Assembly (NCBI GenBank): GCA_021325555.1
Contig: JAJPGY010000016.1
Span: 124,001 to 188,000, forward strand
Source of the DNA: Pseudomonadota bacterium
Lineage (GTDB): Bacteria > Cyanobacteriota > Vampirovibrionia > Obscuribacterales > Obscuribacteraceae
Length of the DNA stretch: 64,000 bases
Direction: 5' to 3'
Of the stretch, positions 17,985 through 27,400 are shown one piece after another. The first letter of the stretch is position 1; each line of letters opens with the position of its first letter. A program made the position numbers and the translations under genes. The notes beneath the pieces are model-generated. The model searched no databases. It was given only the letters and a program-made list of their open reading frames with translations, and was not told the DNA's origin.

Positions 17985-20039
17985 TCACCAGATCTTCGCG
18001 CGCAGACCAGGAGCCCGCCACATCTTCTGGCCCTCCTTGATCCCGAAGGCGTCGAAGAACTGCTGGAAGTTCATGAGCGGTCCTATCGCCCGGAACTGCC
18101 CTGGCGAGTGCGGATCGACCGTGATTAGCCGCCGCTGCTCGGCCTCGCGGATGTTGTTGCGCCAGATCTGCCCGAAGGAGATGAAAAATCTCTGCTCGGG
18201 CGTGAAGCCGTCTATCTCCCGGCGTTTGCTCGGGTCTTTGGCCAGCGCGCGCTCCATGGCGTCATAGGCGATGCTCACGCCGCCCAGGTCGGCGATGTTC
18301 TCGCCCAGCGTGAGCTTGCCGTTGACGTGCAGCCCGGGCAAAGGCTCAAACGCGGCGTACTCGGCGACCACCTTTTGCGCGCGCTCGTCGAACTCCCTGG
18401 CGTCCCTGGCCGTCCACCAGTCATTGAGGTTGCCGTCCGCGTCATAGTGCCGCCCCTCGTCGTCGTAGCCGTGGGTGATCTCGTGGCCGATCACGGCGCC
18501 GATCGCCCCGTAGTTCACCGGGTCGTCGGCGGTCGGATCAAAAAATGGAGGCTGCAGGATGCCGGCCGGAAAGACGATCTCGTTCTGCAGAGGGTTGAAG
18601 TAAGCGTTCACCGTCGGCGGTGTCATCTCCCATTCGCTCTTGTCCACCGGCTTGCCTACCCGAACGGTCTGCCTGTGCACCTCGAAAGCCCGGGAGCGGC
18701 GCACGTTCCCGACATAGTCGTCGGGGCGGATATCCACCGACGAGTAGTCGCGGAACTTCTCCGGATAGCCTATCTTCTGGGTGAAGCGGGCAAATTTGTC
18801 CAGCGCCCTGGCTTTGGTCTCCTCGCTCATCCAGTCGAGCGTCTTCAGGTGCTCCTCGAACACGGCGCGCAGATTGTTGACCAGCTCGTTCATGCGCGCC
18901 CTGGACTCCGGCGGGAAATACTTCTCCACGTACAGCTTGCCCAGCGCCTCGCCGATGCTGTGATCGATCACCCTGGCCGACCTCTTCCACCTGGGCTCCT
19001 GCTTCTCCTGCCCGGTCAGCACTTTGCCGAAAAACGCGAAGTCCTCGTCCTCGGCCGCCTCGGAAAGATAAGGCGCCGTGCTGGTCAGAACATGCCAGCG
19101 CAGGTAGACTTTCCAGTCATCGAGCGGGCGCTCGGCGACGAGCTTGTTGACGGCCGTGAAAAACTCGGGCTGCCCCACAACCGCGTAGGGCAGCTGGCCA
19201 AGCCCGCGCTCGCCGAGATAAAGGTTCCAGGGGATCGCCCGGTCGGCGGCGATGATCTCCTCCCGCGTGCGCTTGTTGTAATTCTTGATCGGGTCGCGCA
19301 GCTCCACGCGCGACCGGCTGGCACGGGCGAGGTCTGTCTCCAGGCTCAAGACGGTTGCCGCGTGTTGCGCCGCCGCCTCCGGTTTTTCGCCGAGCATGGT
19401 CAGCATTTTGGTCACGTGCTTGCGAAAAGCTTCCCGCTGGCTGGCAAAGCTGTCCTTCAGATAATAGTCGCGGTCGGGCAGCGACAGCCCCCCCTGCCCC
19501 AGCCTGAAGGCATAGATGGCGCTGTCCCTGGCGTCCGGCTCCACCTCGCTTCCGAAGACACCGCTTACCCCCTGGTTGTGAAGGTCGGCCAGCAGCGTGA
19601 AGAGCTCGTCGGTCGACTGCAGCTTTTCTATGCGCTCCAGGTCGCCGGCGATCGGCTTGAATGCCAGCTCATTGCGACGGTCGACATCCATCGCCGACCG
19701 GAAGAAATCGCCCACCTGCCGCCGCGGCGTCCTCTCGGCGGCGGCCTGGTCGGCCTGCGCCTCGTCGAGAATCCCGTGCAGAAGATAAAAATTACGCTCC
19801 GAAAGCTCCGAAAAACTCGACCAGCGGGACTTGTCGGCCGGGACCGGGTTTTTCTTTATCCAGCTGCCGGCCACGAAATGATAAAAGTCATCGCCCGGCT
19901 TGACCGACCGGTCCATGTAGCCAATGGAGAAACGCGGCACCGGCGGGATCTTCTCGGCACCGCCGCCGCCCGGCTCAACGAACAGGGACAGGCAGCCGGA
20001 CAGCGCAATCGTGAACTTCAAGAGGTTCGAAACATCCAT
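17985..20039 (-). CDS. pepO: M13-family zinc metallopeptidase (PepO/neprilysin type), probable lipoprotein
   Basis: Cleaves peptides outside the cytoplasm. The zinc motif HEITH starts at residue 519 in VIGHEITHGYDDEG, the third zinc Glu is in LGENIADLGG, the NAYFNPLQNEIVFPAGILQPP segment is typical, and the protein ends in the family's terminal Trp (AKIW). Length 684 is normal. The N-terminus reads IALSGC, a good lipobox with Cys16, so it is likely anchored to a membrane. Its start is 9 bases downstream of the stop of the TPR gene at 20049-21674, suggesting one transcript. Confidence 0.92.
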   Translation of the reverse strand: MDVSNLLKFTIALSGCLSLFVEPGGGGAEKIPPVPRFSIGYMDRSVKPGDDFYHFVAGSWIKKNPVPADKSRWSSFSELSERNFYLLHGILDEAQADQAAAERTPRRQVGDFFRSAMDVDRRNELAFKPIAGDLERIEKLQSTDELFTLLADLHNQGVSGVFGSEVEPDARDSAIYAFRLGQGGLSLPDRDYYLKDSFASQREAFRKHVTKMLTMLGEKPEAAAQHAATVLSLETDLARASRSRVELRDPIKNYNKRTREEIIAADRAIPWNLYLGERGLGQLPYAVVGQPEFFTAVNKLVAERPLDDWKVYLRWHVLTSTAPYLSEAAEDEDFAFFGKVLTGQEKQEPRWKRSARVIDHSIGEALGKLYVEKYFPPESRARMNELVNNLRAVFEEHLKTLDWMSEETKARALDKFARFTQKIGYPEKFRDYSSVDIRPDDYVGNVRRSRAFEVHRQTVRVGKPVDKSEWEMTPPTVNAYFNPLQNEIVFPAGILQPPFFDPTADDPVNYGAIGAVIGHEITHGYDDEGRHYDADGNLNDWWTARDAREFDERAQKVVAEYAAFEPLPGLHVNGKLTLGENIADLGGVSIAYDAMERALAKDPSKRREIDGFTPEQRFFISFGQIWRNNIREAEQRRLITVDPHSPGQFRAIGPLMNFQQFFDAFGIKEGQKMWRAPGLRAKIW

Positions 20040-20048
20040 GTCTTGCTC

Positions 20049-21674
20049 CTAGAGGTCGAGATCCTTCAGTGTCTTGTCCTCGCTGCTTGGCGGCTGAGCC
20101 GGCGCGGGTTTGGCAGGCAGGGGCGGCGGCGCAAACTCGGGGGCGGGCAGCGGCGCCTGTGGCTGTGGCACGACCGGCGGCGCCTTCTCCTCTGTTGTGG
20201 CTGCCGGGCTGCCGGGGGCGGCCGGCTGGACGGCGCCCGCGGCGCCCCCTTTGGGCTCCCTTTTGCCCACCGGATAGGTCTTGTACAGTCCCCCGTTCAG
20301 GTAGACGCGGAACTCGACGGTGCCGTTGCGCCTCACAGCAACCGGGGCGGTCACGCTGAAGGGACGGATGTCGTTCACTGCCAGCGGTGGCACGAACTCG
20401 TCCACAATTCTGTCCTCCCTTTCCCAGATCGTCTTGCCGGCAGCCAGATCGTAGAGCTGCGTCTTGAGCGTGAGCTGGTTGACCGGATTCGGTCCGGGAT
20501 TCCACACCTCGCCTGTGAGTTGGGGATTTTCGTCGGCTGCGCCGGCGAGCACGGAAACGTTGCGCAGGGCCACCGATGGCACCACGTTGGCCGGATCGAG
20601 CGAGCGAGCCTCCTGCAGATAGCCGAAGCCGGCCTGGGTGTCGCCCTGATCGAGCAGCTCTTTGCCGCGTCTGGCCATGAGCTGGGCGAGCTTCCGGTCC
20701 AGAGCCGGATTGACGCTGCCGGCCCTTTCGGCCTTTCTCAGCTGATCGATTGCCAGCTCGAGCTGCCCCTGGCGCTCATAGATCTCCCCTATCTTCTCGT
20801 AGGTAGCGGCGCTGGGGGCCAGGGCGTTGAGCTTCACCAGGTACTCCAGCGCCCTGGCGTCCTCGTTGCGCCCGAGCAGGTTGCCGGCAATCCTTTGATA
20901 GATGGTGGCCAGGCGCGAGTCGGCTTCGCTTACGCGCGAGCCCTCGCCGATCGTCTTGACCTCTTCCCAGCACTTGAGCGCCTGATCGAGGTTGCCCGCC
21001 CGCAGCGCGTCATCGCCCCACAGTCCGTCGAGGTCGGCCAGCTCCGCGCGCTTGCCGGGCAGATCGGCTTGCGCCAGCGGGCGCAGGAGGTCGGCCGCCC
21101 GGTCCCACTGCTGCCGCTGACGATAGTAGTTGGCCAGCTCGGAAGCCAGCGCCGGTTCGGAGGCCACGCCTGAGCCCAGCTGCTGCGCCTGGCTTATGCA
21201 GTTCCAGGCTCGATCAATCTGATCGACGCCCACGTAAGCGCGGGCCAGGGCAAGGAATATCTTGGCCTCGCCCGGCTTGAGGGCGGCGGACTGCTCGAGG
21301 GTCTTCACGGCAAAGGCGTACTGCCCGTTGGCCAGCTCACGCTGCCCCTGCTGGTAGAGGCGCTCATAGTCGGGGGGCTTGGTGAGGATGAAGATGGTGG
21401 CGCCGGCGGAGACAAGCAGGATGAAAATGGCCACCGCCATACCGACCGCCGCCGGCAGCCCGCCACGATGGGGGTGGGGAAGCGCCTTCGAGCGCCTGGT
21501 CGGGCGCTGGGCCGGGGGTGCCGGCTCGCCGGTCGTCTGCGCGGGCGCGTCGGGCGCCAGGTCCGCCTGCGCCTGTGGAGACGCCCCACCATCTGCGGTG
21601 CCCAGCTTGGCGCCGCATGATACGCACTCCTCATAGAGAGGCGGATGGTACACTCCGCACGCTGGGCAGCGCAT
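20049..21674 (-). CDS. zinc-ribbon, transmembrane, TPR protein
   Basis: Begins with a four-Cys ribbon (MRCPACGVYHPPLYEECVSCG), then a low-complexity linker, one membrane segment (~78-102, AAVGMAVAIFILLVSAGATIFIL), TPR helices (~108-365, e.g. YQQGQRELANGQYAFAVKTLEQ) and a beta domain (~370-465, VALRNVSVLAGAADENPQLTGEV.. TVEFRVYLNG) like FxLYD domains. The tail is Pro/Ala-rich. The plan, cytoplasmic zinc ribbon plus outer TPR, echoes the kinase at 5527. Function unknown; it may be a scaffold, and it leads directly into the M13 peptidase gene. Confidence 0.75.
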   Translation of the reverse strand: MRCPACGVYHPPLYEECVSCGAKLGTADGGASPQAQADLAPDAPAQTTGEPAPPAQRPTRRSKALPHPHRGGLPAAVGMAVAIFILLVSAGATIFILTKPPDYERLYQQGQRELANGQYAFAVKTLEQSAALKPGEAKIFLALARAYVGVDQIDRAWNCISQAQQLGSGVASEPALASELANYYRQRQQWDRAADLLRPLAQADLPGKRAELADLDGLWGDDALRAGNLDQALKCWEEVKTIGEGSRVSEADSRLATIYQRIAGNLLGRNEDARALEYLVKLNALAPSAATYEKIGEIYERQGQLELAIDQLRKAERAGSVNPALDRKLAQLMARRGKELLDQGDTQAGFGYLQEARSLDPANVVPSVALRNVSVLAGAADENPQLTGEVWNPGPNPVNQLTLKTQLYDLAAGKTIWEREDRIVDEFVPPLAVNDIRPFSVTAPVAVRRNGTVEFRVYLNGGLYKTYPVGKREPKGGAAGAVQPAAPGSPAATTEEKAPPVVPQPQAPLPAPEFAPPPLPAKPAPAQPPSSEDKTLKDLDL

Positions 21675-21685
21675 TGTTCTCGATT

Positions 21686-21709
21686 CCGGGCGGGTCCGAG
21701 CCCGCCCGG
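21686..21709 (-). terminator. strong hairpin after rplL
   Basis: A perfect 9-base stem (CCGGGCGGG / CCCGCCCGG, 6-base loop) begins 10 bases past the rplL stop. There is no following U run, so it may stabilise the rplJL message end or act as an atypical terminator. Confidence 0.45.
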
Positions 21710-21718
21710 CCTGACCCG

Positions 21719-22105
21719 TTACTTGATCTCTACCTTAGCACCGGTAGCTTCCAGCTTCTGCTTGATCTGGTCGGCCTCTTCCTTCTTGATCTTCTCCTTC
21801 ACCGGCTTCGGCGCTGAATCAACCAGGTCCTTGGCCTCCTTCAGGCCGAGACCGGTGACCTCGCGCACAACCTTGAGGACCTCGATCTTCTTGTCGCCGA
21901 CGGAGGAGAGGATGACGTCGAACTCCGTCTTCTCTTCGGCAGCCGCAGCAGCGCCGCCGGCTGCCGGCACGGCCGCCATCGCCACCGGGGCGGCGGCGGT
22001 GACGCCGAATTTGTCTTCCATTTTCTTTTTGAGATCCGCCGCCTCGAGCAGGGTCAGCGAGCCAATCTGCTCCAGCAGATCATCAACCGATAGTTTCGTA
22101 GCCAT
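21719..22105 (-). CDS. rplL: 50S ribosomal protein L7/L12
   Basis: Stalk protein that recruits translation factors. The N-terminal dimer helices ([20 protein letters not shown]), Ala-rich hinge (~40-58) and C-terminal domain ([20 protein letters not shown].. [21 protein letters not shown]) are all complete at 128 residues. It follows rplJ by 47 bases on the same strand. rplK-rplA, usually upstream, are not beside it. Confidence 0.98.
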   Translation of the reverse strand: MATKLSVDDLLEQIGSLTLLEAADLKKKMEDKFGVTAAAPVAMAAVPAAGGAAAAAEEKTEFDVILSSVGDKKIEVLKVVREVTGLGLKEAKDLVDSAPKPVKEKIKKEEADQIKQKLEATGAKVEIK

Positions 22106-22152
22106 TTGTAATCTCCTCAGGTCGTTGACGTTGGTGAATTGGAAAGTTACGG

Positions 22153-22677
22153 TCAGGCAGCGGCATTCTTCTTGGCCACCTCTTCGGCGAGCACCGCGAT
22201 ATCGCGGATGACCGCCTCGAGGATGCCGGCGATGCCCCTGGCTCCGGAGTCGAGACCGCCCATGATCGAGGACAGGAGCTGCTCCTTGCTTGGCAGCTCG
22301 GCCAGCCCCTTCACGTCATCGGTGGTCAGCGCTTTGCCCTCCAGCACGCCACCACGGATCGCCCCCTTCTTGATCTGCTTGAGGTAGTCGACCGTGGTCT
22401 TGGCCGGGGCGGCAGGATCGTCATAACCGATTACGATCGCCGTCGGCCCGACGGCAAGCTCTCTTACCGCCCCGAAATCGCCGCCTTCGGTGGCAATCTT
22501 GATGAGCGTGTTCTTGGAGATGCGGCATTTCGCATCGACCTTGTCGAGCTTGCGGCGGAACTGCGTGATCTCGTGCACGGTCAGACCGGTGAGATCGGTG
22601 ACGATCGCCACCTTGCCGTTGGCAAAAAAGTCCTTCAACTCCGAGACAATCTCTTGCTTGCGCTCTCTGGTAGCCAT
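22153..22677 (-). CDS. rplJ: 50S ribosomal protein L10
   Basis: Anchors L7/L12 dimers on the ribosome. [20 protein letters not shown] starts the family domain; [16 protein letters not shown] and SKNTLIKIA are typical. 174 residues. ATG 22677 with GGGAGA ahead is chosen; the frame continues upstream through what is clearly the untranslated leader, so the longer version is rejected. Likely autoregulated through the leader described below. Confidence 0.97.
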   Translation of the reverse strand: MATRERKQEIVSELKDFFANGKVAIVTDLTGLTVHEITQFRRKLDKVDAKCRISKNTLIKIATEGGDFGAVRELAVGPTAIVIGYDDPAAPAKTTVDYLKQIKKGAIRGGVLEGKALTTDDVKGLAELPSKEQLLSSIMGGLDSGARGIAGILEAVIRDIAVLAEEVAKKNAAA

Positions 22678-22867
22678 CTTGTTGTCTCCCGGTGTGATGG
22701 AAAATAACGGGCCAAAGAAAAAATCCCTGGCAGGACCGCCGGGATCACAAACAAGGGAGGCTTTCCCCTCGACCGAGTCGAAATTTGTGACCTCGAGCCG
22801 GCCGCCCCTCCGGGCATTTAAGCCGCTTGAGCGGCGCCAGACTGTCTGCGGTCCCCGATATGGACAG
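22678..22867 (-). ncRNA. L10-type ribosomal protein leader of rplJL
   Basis: The 190-base untranslated stretch ahead of rplJ has elements resembling L10 leaders: GACCGCAGACAGUCUGG, then CGGCUUAAAUGCCCGGAGG and GCUCGAGGU. In known L10 leaders L10(L12)n binds such a kink-turn structure and lowers expression. A terminator-like hairpin lies in its 3' part. Assigned by eye; a covariance-model search would settle it. Confidence 0.6.
22718..22745 (-). terminator. intrinsic attenuator inside the rplJ leader
   Basis: On the reverse strand AUCCC-GGC..GCC-A-GGGAU forms a hairpin followed at once by UUUUUU, about 40 bases before the rplJ start. Its place between leader and gene implies transcription attenuation. 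Confidence 0.6.
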
Positions 22868-22873
22868 GGGGAC

Positions 22874-22902
22874 ATTCTCCCAAGATCGCCGGCACACGTC
22901 AA
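22874..22902 (-). promoter_or_regulatory. sigma-70 type promoter of rplJL
   Basis: Reverse strand TTGACG, 17-base spacer, GAGAAT. The -35 matches five of six bases and the -10 four of six, and the start site falls just before the L10-like leader. Confidence 0.55.
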
Positions 22903-22980
22903 GACCGCCCGGCTGGAAAGCGCCAGGGCGTAAGCGTTTCTTAATCATTGCCGCCAGCGGTGCCCCACCAGAACCCCGTA

Positions 22981-23000
22981 GGGGCGCATTGCATGCGCCC
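22981..23000. repeat. GGGCGCA..TGCGCCC palindrome
   Basis: A 7-base perfect stem with loop TTGCA, followed by TGTGAG, in the gap between rplJ and the ferredoxin-like gene. Its look (TAGGGGCGCATTGCATGCGCCC) is like dispersed intergenic repeats I have seen in cyanobacterial and related genomes. Only one copy was noticed here. Confidence 0.4.
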
Positions 23001-23075
23001 TGTGAGATCACAATTCACCGGGAACAACAAATTTGAGTACAATTCAGCCCTAGAACTAACCTCTTGCAGGCAACC

Positions 23076-23390
23076 ATGGCCAATCCGGTCTTCAAGAAGC
23101 ACGTGTTCGTCTGCACCTCCGGCAAGGTCTGCCCGCAGCAGGGCAGCGAGGAGGTGCTCAAAGCCCTGCGCCAGGAGATCGCCGAGCTTGGGCTCAAAAA
23201 GCAGATCCGCGTGAACAAGGCCGGCTGCTTCGACCAGTGCGGCAACGGGCCGATGGTCGTCGTCTACCCGGATGCGGTCTGGTACGCGCACGTGAGAACT
23301 TCCGACTGCAAGGAGATCGTCCGCTCGCACCTGCTCGGTGACAAGCCGGTGGAGCGGCTCTTGTATGACGGTCGAGGCAAGATTGTTTGA
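23076..23390 (+). CDS. (2Fe-2S) thioredoxin-like ferredoxin
   Basis: 104 residues with the four-Cys pattern of thioredoxin-fold 2Fe-2S ferredoxins: HVFVCTSGKVCPQQG supplies two Cys and VNKAGCFDQCGNGPMVVVYPD supplies two. Such proteins carry electrons or help sense redox state; the partner is unknown. ATG 23076 gives MANPVFKKHVFVC; a TTG four codons earlier is also possible. It is divergent from rplJ and convergent with the gene ending at 23397. Confidence 0.85.
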   Translation: MANPVFKKHVFVCTSGKVCPQQGSEEVLKALRQEIAELGLKKQIRVNKAGCFDQCGNGPMVVVYPDAVWYAHVRTSDCKEIVRSHLLGDKPVERLLYDGRGKIV

Positions 23391-23396
23391 TCGCGC

Positions 23397-24404
23397 TTAG
23401 AATCCCGCATCCGGCGGGCCGCCCGACCCGGCCCGCGCCGGGCGGCGAGGCCTGGGCGGGTTGGCGGTGAGCGCCAGAAGCTGCCCGCACACGCTCTTGA
23501 TCGATGGGATTGCCGTCAGGTCGTAGATGGTCTTTATCCTCTCCCCGTCCAGCGCCGCCACCCGGGCTAAAAGCTCCGGATGCTGCCCGGCGAGCGCGCG
23601 CAGGCAGTAAAGCGCTTTCGAGCGATCCTGGTGGCTCGGCCGCATGAGCATGCGCGAAAAGGAGTCGGTGAGGCTGTCGTAGGGAAAGTCATCGGGCAGG
23701 AGCTCGAAACGGGAGAACATGTACCGGGCCGCCGCCGCCCGCACATCCCTGTCGGCATCGTCGAGCGAGGGAATCAGCCGCCTTGTCGTATCGGGTATCG
23801 AGCCGGCCCAGTTGAGAAGATCGATCGCCTGCTTGCGCCTGGCGGGATCGGGATCGCTTTCCGTCACCGCGATAAGCTCGTCACGCATGAAGGGCACCAT
23901 CTGCGTCATCTGCTCGACCACCTGATTGGCCGGCTCGTCGCTGTAGTATTTGAGCCCGCTTCTCATCGTCTCCGACCAGGGGCGCCCCTCGCATCTGAGC
24001 TTCTCCAGACGCGCCTCCAGCTCGCCGAGCAAAAGAAAAGGCTTCTCCGACGACACGGCGACATGCCTGGGGCTCCGGAGGCGGCGCGTGGGGGCTGCGG
24101 CGCCCTGGCCATCCGGCAGATCGACCGCCACGAAGATCTCCTGCGGGCTGCCCTCGACAATCTCCACGGTCGCCTGCAGGCGGCGCCCGGTGAGCTTCCT
24201 GTCGAGCCTGTCTACCGCGCGGGCAATCTGGGCGAGCCTGGCGCCCGGCTTCAGGCCCAGAGCCTGCTCCAGCTCGCGGCGCGTGATCTGCGACGAGCCG
24301 TAAAACTCGATGCCGGCAAATCCAGCCTGGCTCTCTCCGCCTGCCCGGCCGGGCGACCAGGGCAGGCAGGCGAATAAAAGAAGGAGCAAGACCGCTACCG
24401 CCAT
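23397..24404 (-). CDS. exported protein with POTRA-like and HEAT-like domains
   Basis: A signal segment (MAVAVLLLLLFACLPW) is followed by a ~70-residue domain like POTRA/FtsQ domains (GIEFYGSSQITRRELEQALGLKPGARL then a strand TVEIVEGSPQEIFVAVDL). Residues ~150-310 are helical repeats with HEAT character (ELIAVTESDPDPARRKQAIDLL, LIPSLDDADRDVRAAAARYMFSR). The ATG is 6 bases after the cusA stop, so it is in that operon and may act beside the pump. No enzyme motif is seen. Function unknown. Confidence 0.7.
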   Translation of the reverse strand: MAVAVLLLLLFACLPWSPGRAGGESQAGFAGIEFYGSSQITRRELEQALGLKPGARLAQIARAVDRLDRKLTGRRLQATVEIVEGSPQEIFVAVDLPDGQGAAAPTRRLRSPRHVAVSSEKPFLLLGELEARLEKLRCEGRPWSETMRSGLKYYSDEPANQVVEQMTQMVPFMRDELIAVTESDPDPARRKQAIDLLNWAGSIPDTTRRLIPSLDDADRDVRAAAARYMFSRFELLPDDFPYDSLTDSFSRMLMRPSHQDRSKALYCLRALAGQHPELLARVAALDGERIKTIYDLTAIPSIKSVCGQLLALTANPPRPRRPARAGSGGPPDAGF

Positions 24405-24410
24405 GCAAAG

Positions 24411-27400
24411 CTACACTTCAGCTGATTCGACTTCCTCGGCCCTGGCTGCCGCGCGGAAGCCCTGCTCGAAGAACTCGTAGAGGGCAGGCAGGACGACGAG
24501 CGCCAGCATTACACCGGGGATGAGCCCGCCGACGATCACCAGCGCCAGCGGTCGCTGGCTCTGCGCCCCGATGGCCGTGGACATGGCCGCCGGGACCAGG
24601 CCGGCCACCGCCACCGTGGTGGTCATCAAGGCCGGCTTCATGCGGACAAGCGCGCTCCTGGCCACGGCATCCCTTATCGCCACCCCCTCCTTGCGCAGGT
24701 GCTCGACCAGGGATACAAGGATGACCCCGTTCTGCACCGCCACCCCGGAAAGCGCCACGAACCCGACCCCGGCCGAGATGCTGAAGTGCGTGTGGGTGAG
24801 CATGAGCATCAGCACCGCCCCCGGTGTCGCCAGCGGAACCGTCAGCATGACCAGAAGCGCCGTGCGCGCCGATCCGAAGTCCGCGTAAAGAAGCACGAAA
24901 ACCAGAATCAGCGTCGCCGGGACGATGAGCATGAGCCGCCCCATGGCCCGCTGGGCGCTGGCGAACTGCCCTTCCCAGGTCATCTTGTAGCCTTCCGGGA
25001 ACCGCACCTGCCCGGCGATCAACTTCTGCGCCTCGGCCACGGCCGACAGGAGATCCCTGCCCCGGATGTTGGCCTTGACGGCTACCCGCCGGGAGTTCCT
25101 GTCGCGCAGGATCGCGGTGGCGCCGTGGGCTTCCTCAATGGTGGCCAGGCTGGACAGGGGGATGCGCTCGCCCTGCGGCGTGGTCAGAAGGATGTTTTGC
25201 AGGTTGTCGATGTCCTTGCGATAGGCCGGCTGATATCTCACCCAGACGCCGAAGCGGCGGTCTCCTTCCTGCAGCTCGGTGATCTGCATGCCGCCGATCG
25301 ACGTCTGCACCGTGTCCAGGATGTCGCTCGTGTTGATCCCGTAGCGGGCGGCATTGGCCCTGTCGATGCTGATGAGGACCTGAGGCTGGCCCAGCAGCTC
25401 GTCCTTGGCCACGTCCACCATGCCGGGAACCTTGCCGACAATGTCCCTGACCTGGCTGGCCAGGCGATCGAGTATGTTGAGGTCGCGCCCGTAAATCTTC
25501 AGGCCCAGCTCTCCTTTGACCCCGGCAATCGCCTCGTCCATGTTGTCCTTTATGTACTGGGAGAAGTTGTAGAGGCAGCCGGGATATTCATCCATAAGGC
25601 GCGCGTTCATGTCCGTGACCAGGTCCTGCTTGTCGTGGAACTGGGGCCGCCACTTCTCTTTCGGTTGCAGGTCGACAAAGAACTCGATGGTGCTGTAGTT
25701 GTTCGGGTCGGTTCCGTCATCGGGCGCCCCGATCTGGCTTACCACGTTTGTCACCTCGGGATAGCTGCGAAAGATCTGGCGGATGCCGCGCGCCAGCTTG
25801 ACGGACTGGTCTAGCGAGACGCTGGTGGGCAGCACGGTGGCCCGCACCCAGATGTTGCCCTCCTCGAGCGGCGGCAGGAACTCTCCGCCCAGCGTAAGAG
25901 ACCCCAGGATCGAGAAGAGCACGGCGACGATCCCGATGGAAGCAGCCTTCAGGCGGTTGCGCATGGACCAGCCGAGAACCGGCCTGTACACCTTGAGCAG
26001 GAAGGTCATGACCGGGGACTCCCTGTCCGAAGGTAGATTTCTCCTGTAGACGATGGCACAGAGCACCGGCACCACGGTCATCGCCGAGAGGACGGCGCCG
26101 AGGAGCTGGAAGTTCATCATGACGGCCAGCGGCCTGAACAGCTTTCCCTCCACCTTCTCAAACGTGAAGATCGGCAGGAAGGTGAGAATGATGATCGCGG
26201 TGGCAAAGAGGATCGGCCGCGCCACCTCGGTGGCCGCCCGGTAGATGGCGAGCAGGATCTCGTCCTTGCCGGCCTCGCCGTGCGCGCGCAGCTCGGCCAG
26301 GTGCCTGACTATGTTCTCGACCATGATGATCGAGGCATCGACGATGATCCCGAAGTCGATCGCCCCCAGGGACAGGAGATTGGCCGGGATATCGAAAACC
26401 TTGAGCAGGATCATGGCCGTGCACAGGGCCAGCGGGATCGATATGGCCGCTATGAGCGCGCTGCGCACCTGGAACAGGTAGAGCATCAGGATCACGACCA
26501 CCAGGAAGATGCCCTCGGCCACGTTGTGACCGATGGTCTCGGAGGTCTTCCTGACCAGCGCCGTGCGATCATAAAGAGGGACCAGCTTCATTCCCGGCGG
26601 CATGCCGTCCTGGATATCCTTCCAGGCCGCCTTGATGTTGTCCACGGCGTGGGAGGCGTTCTCCCCGCGCCGCATCAAGACGATGCCCTCCACCGCATCG
26701 TCGTCATCGTTCTTGCCCACCTGGCCGAGCCTGACCTTGTCTCCGACCGACACGTCGGCTATGTTCTTGATGAGGATCGGCGGCCCCTCCTTCTCGGAGG
26801 CCAGGACAACGTTCTCGATGTCCTCCACGGAACGCAGAAGGCCGATGCCCCTGACCATGAAATTCTGCCCGTTCCGTACTATGTAGCTGCCGCCGGTGGA
26901 GCCGTTGGAGCTGGTGATGGCGTTTTCCACCTGGGAGAGGCTTATGTTGAGGGACTTCATCCGGTTGGGGTCCAGCTCGACCCAGTAAACCTTGGTCGGC
27001 CCCCCGAAGCCGGTCGAGTCGACGATGCCGCTAACAGCCTTGAGCTTGCGCTCCACGTACCAGTCTTCCCACTCCTTTCTGGCCCGCGAAGACCATCCCT
27101 CGCCCTCCACCGTGTAGCGAAAGACCTCGCCCACCGGGCTGGCGTCTGGATCCAGCACCGGCTGTATGTTCTGCGGTATGTCCGCGGAGGTGATCTTCTC
27201 CAGCACCCAGTGCCTGGCCACGCTGGAGGGAATGGCGTCGTCAAACGTGATTGTGATCACGGAGAGCCCGAATATGGAAATCGAGCGCGGCGGCTCCGCA
27301 TGCGGGATGCCGTTGAGCTCCTTTTCCAGCGGGATCGTGACCAGGCGCTCCACCTCCTCGGCGGCCTTGCCCGGCACCTGGGTGATCACGCGCACCTGCA

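Noticed and set aside
18327..21173. Forward frame of 948 codons
   Set aside because: It lies opposite two clear genes (M13 peptidase and TPR protein) and shows no domain.
22678..22902. Longer N-terminus for L10
   Set aside because: The extension reads through the promoter, leader and attenuator, and is unlike any L10.
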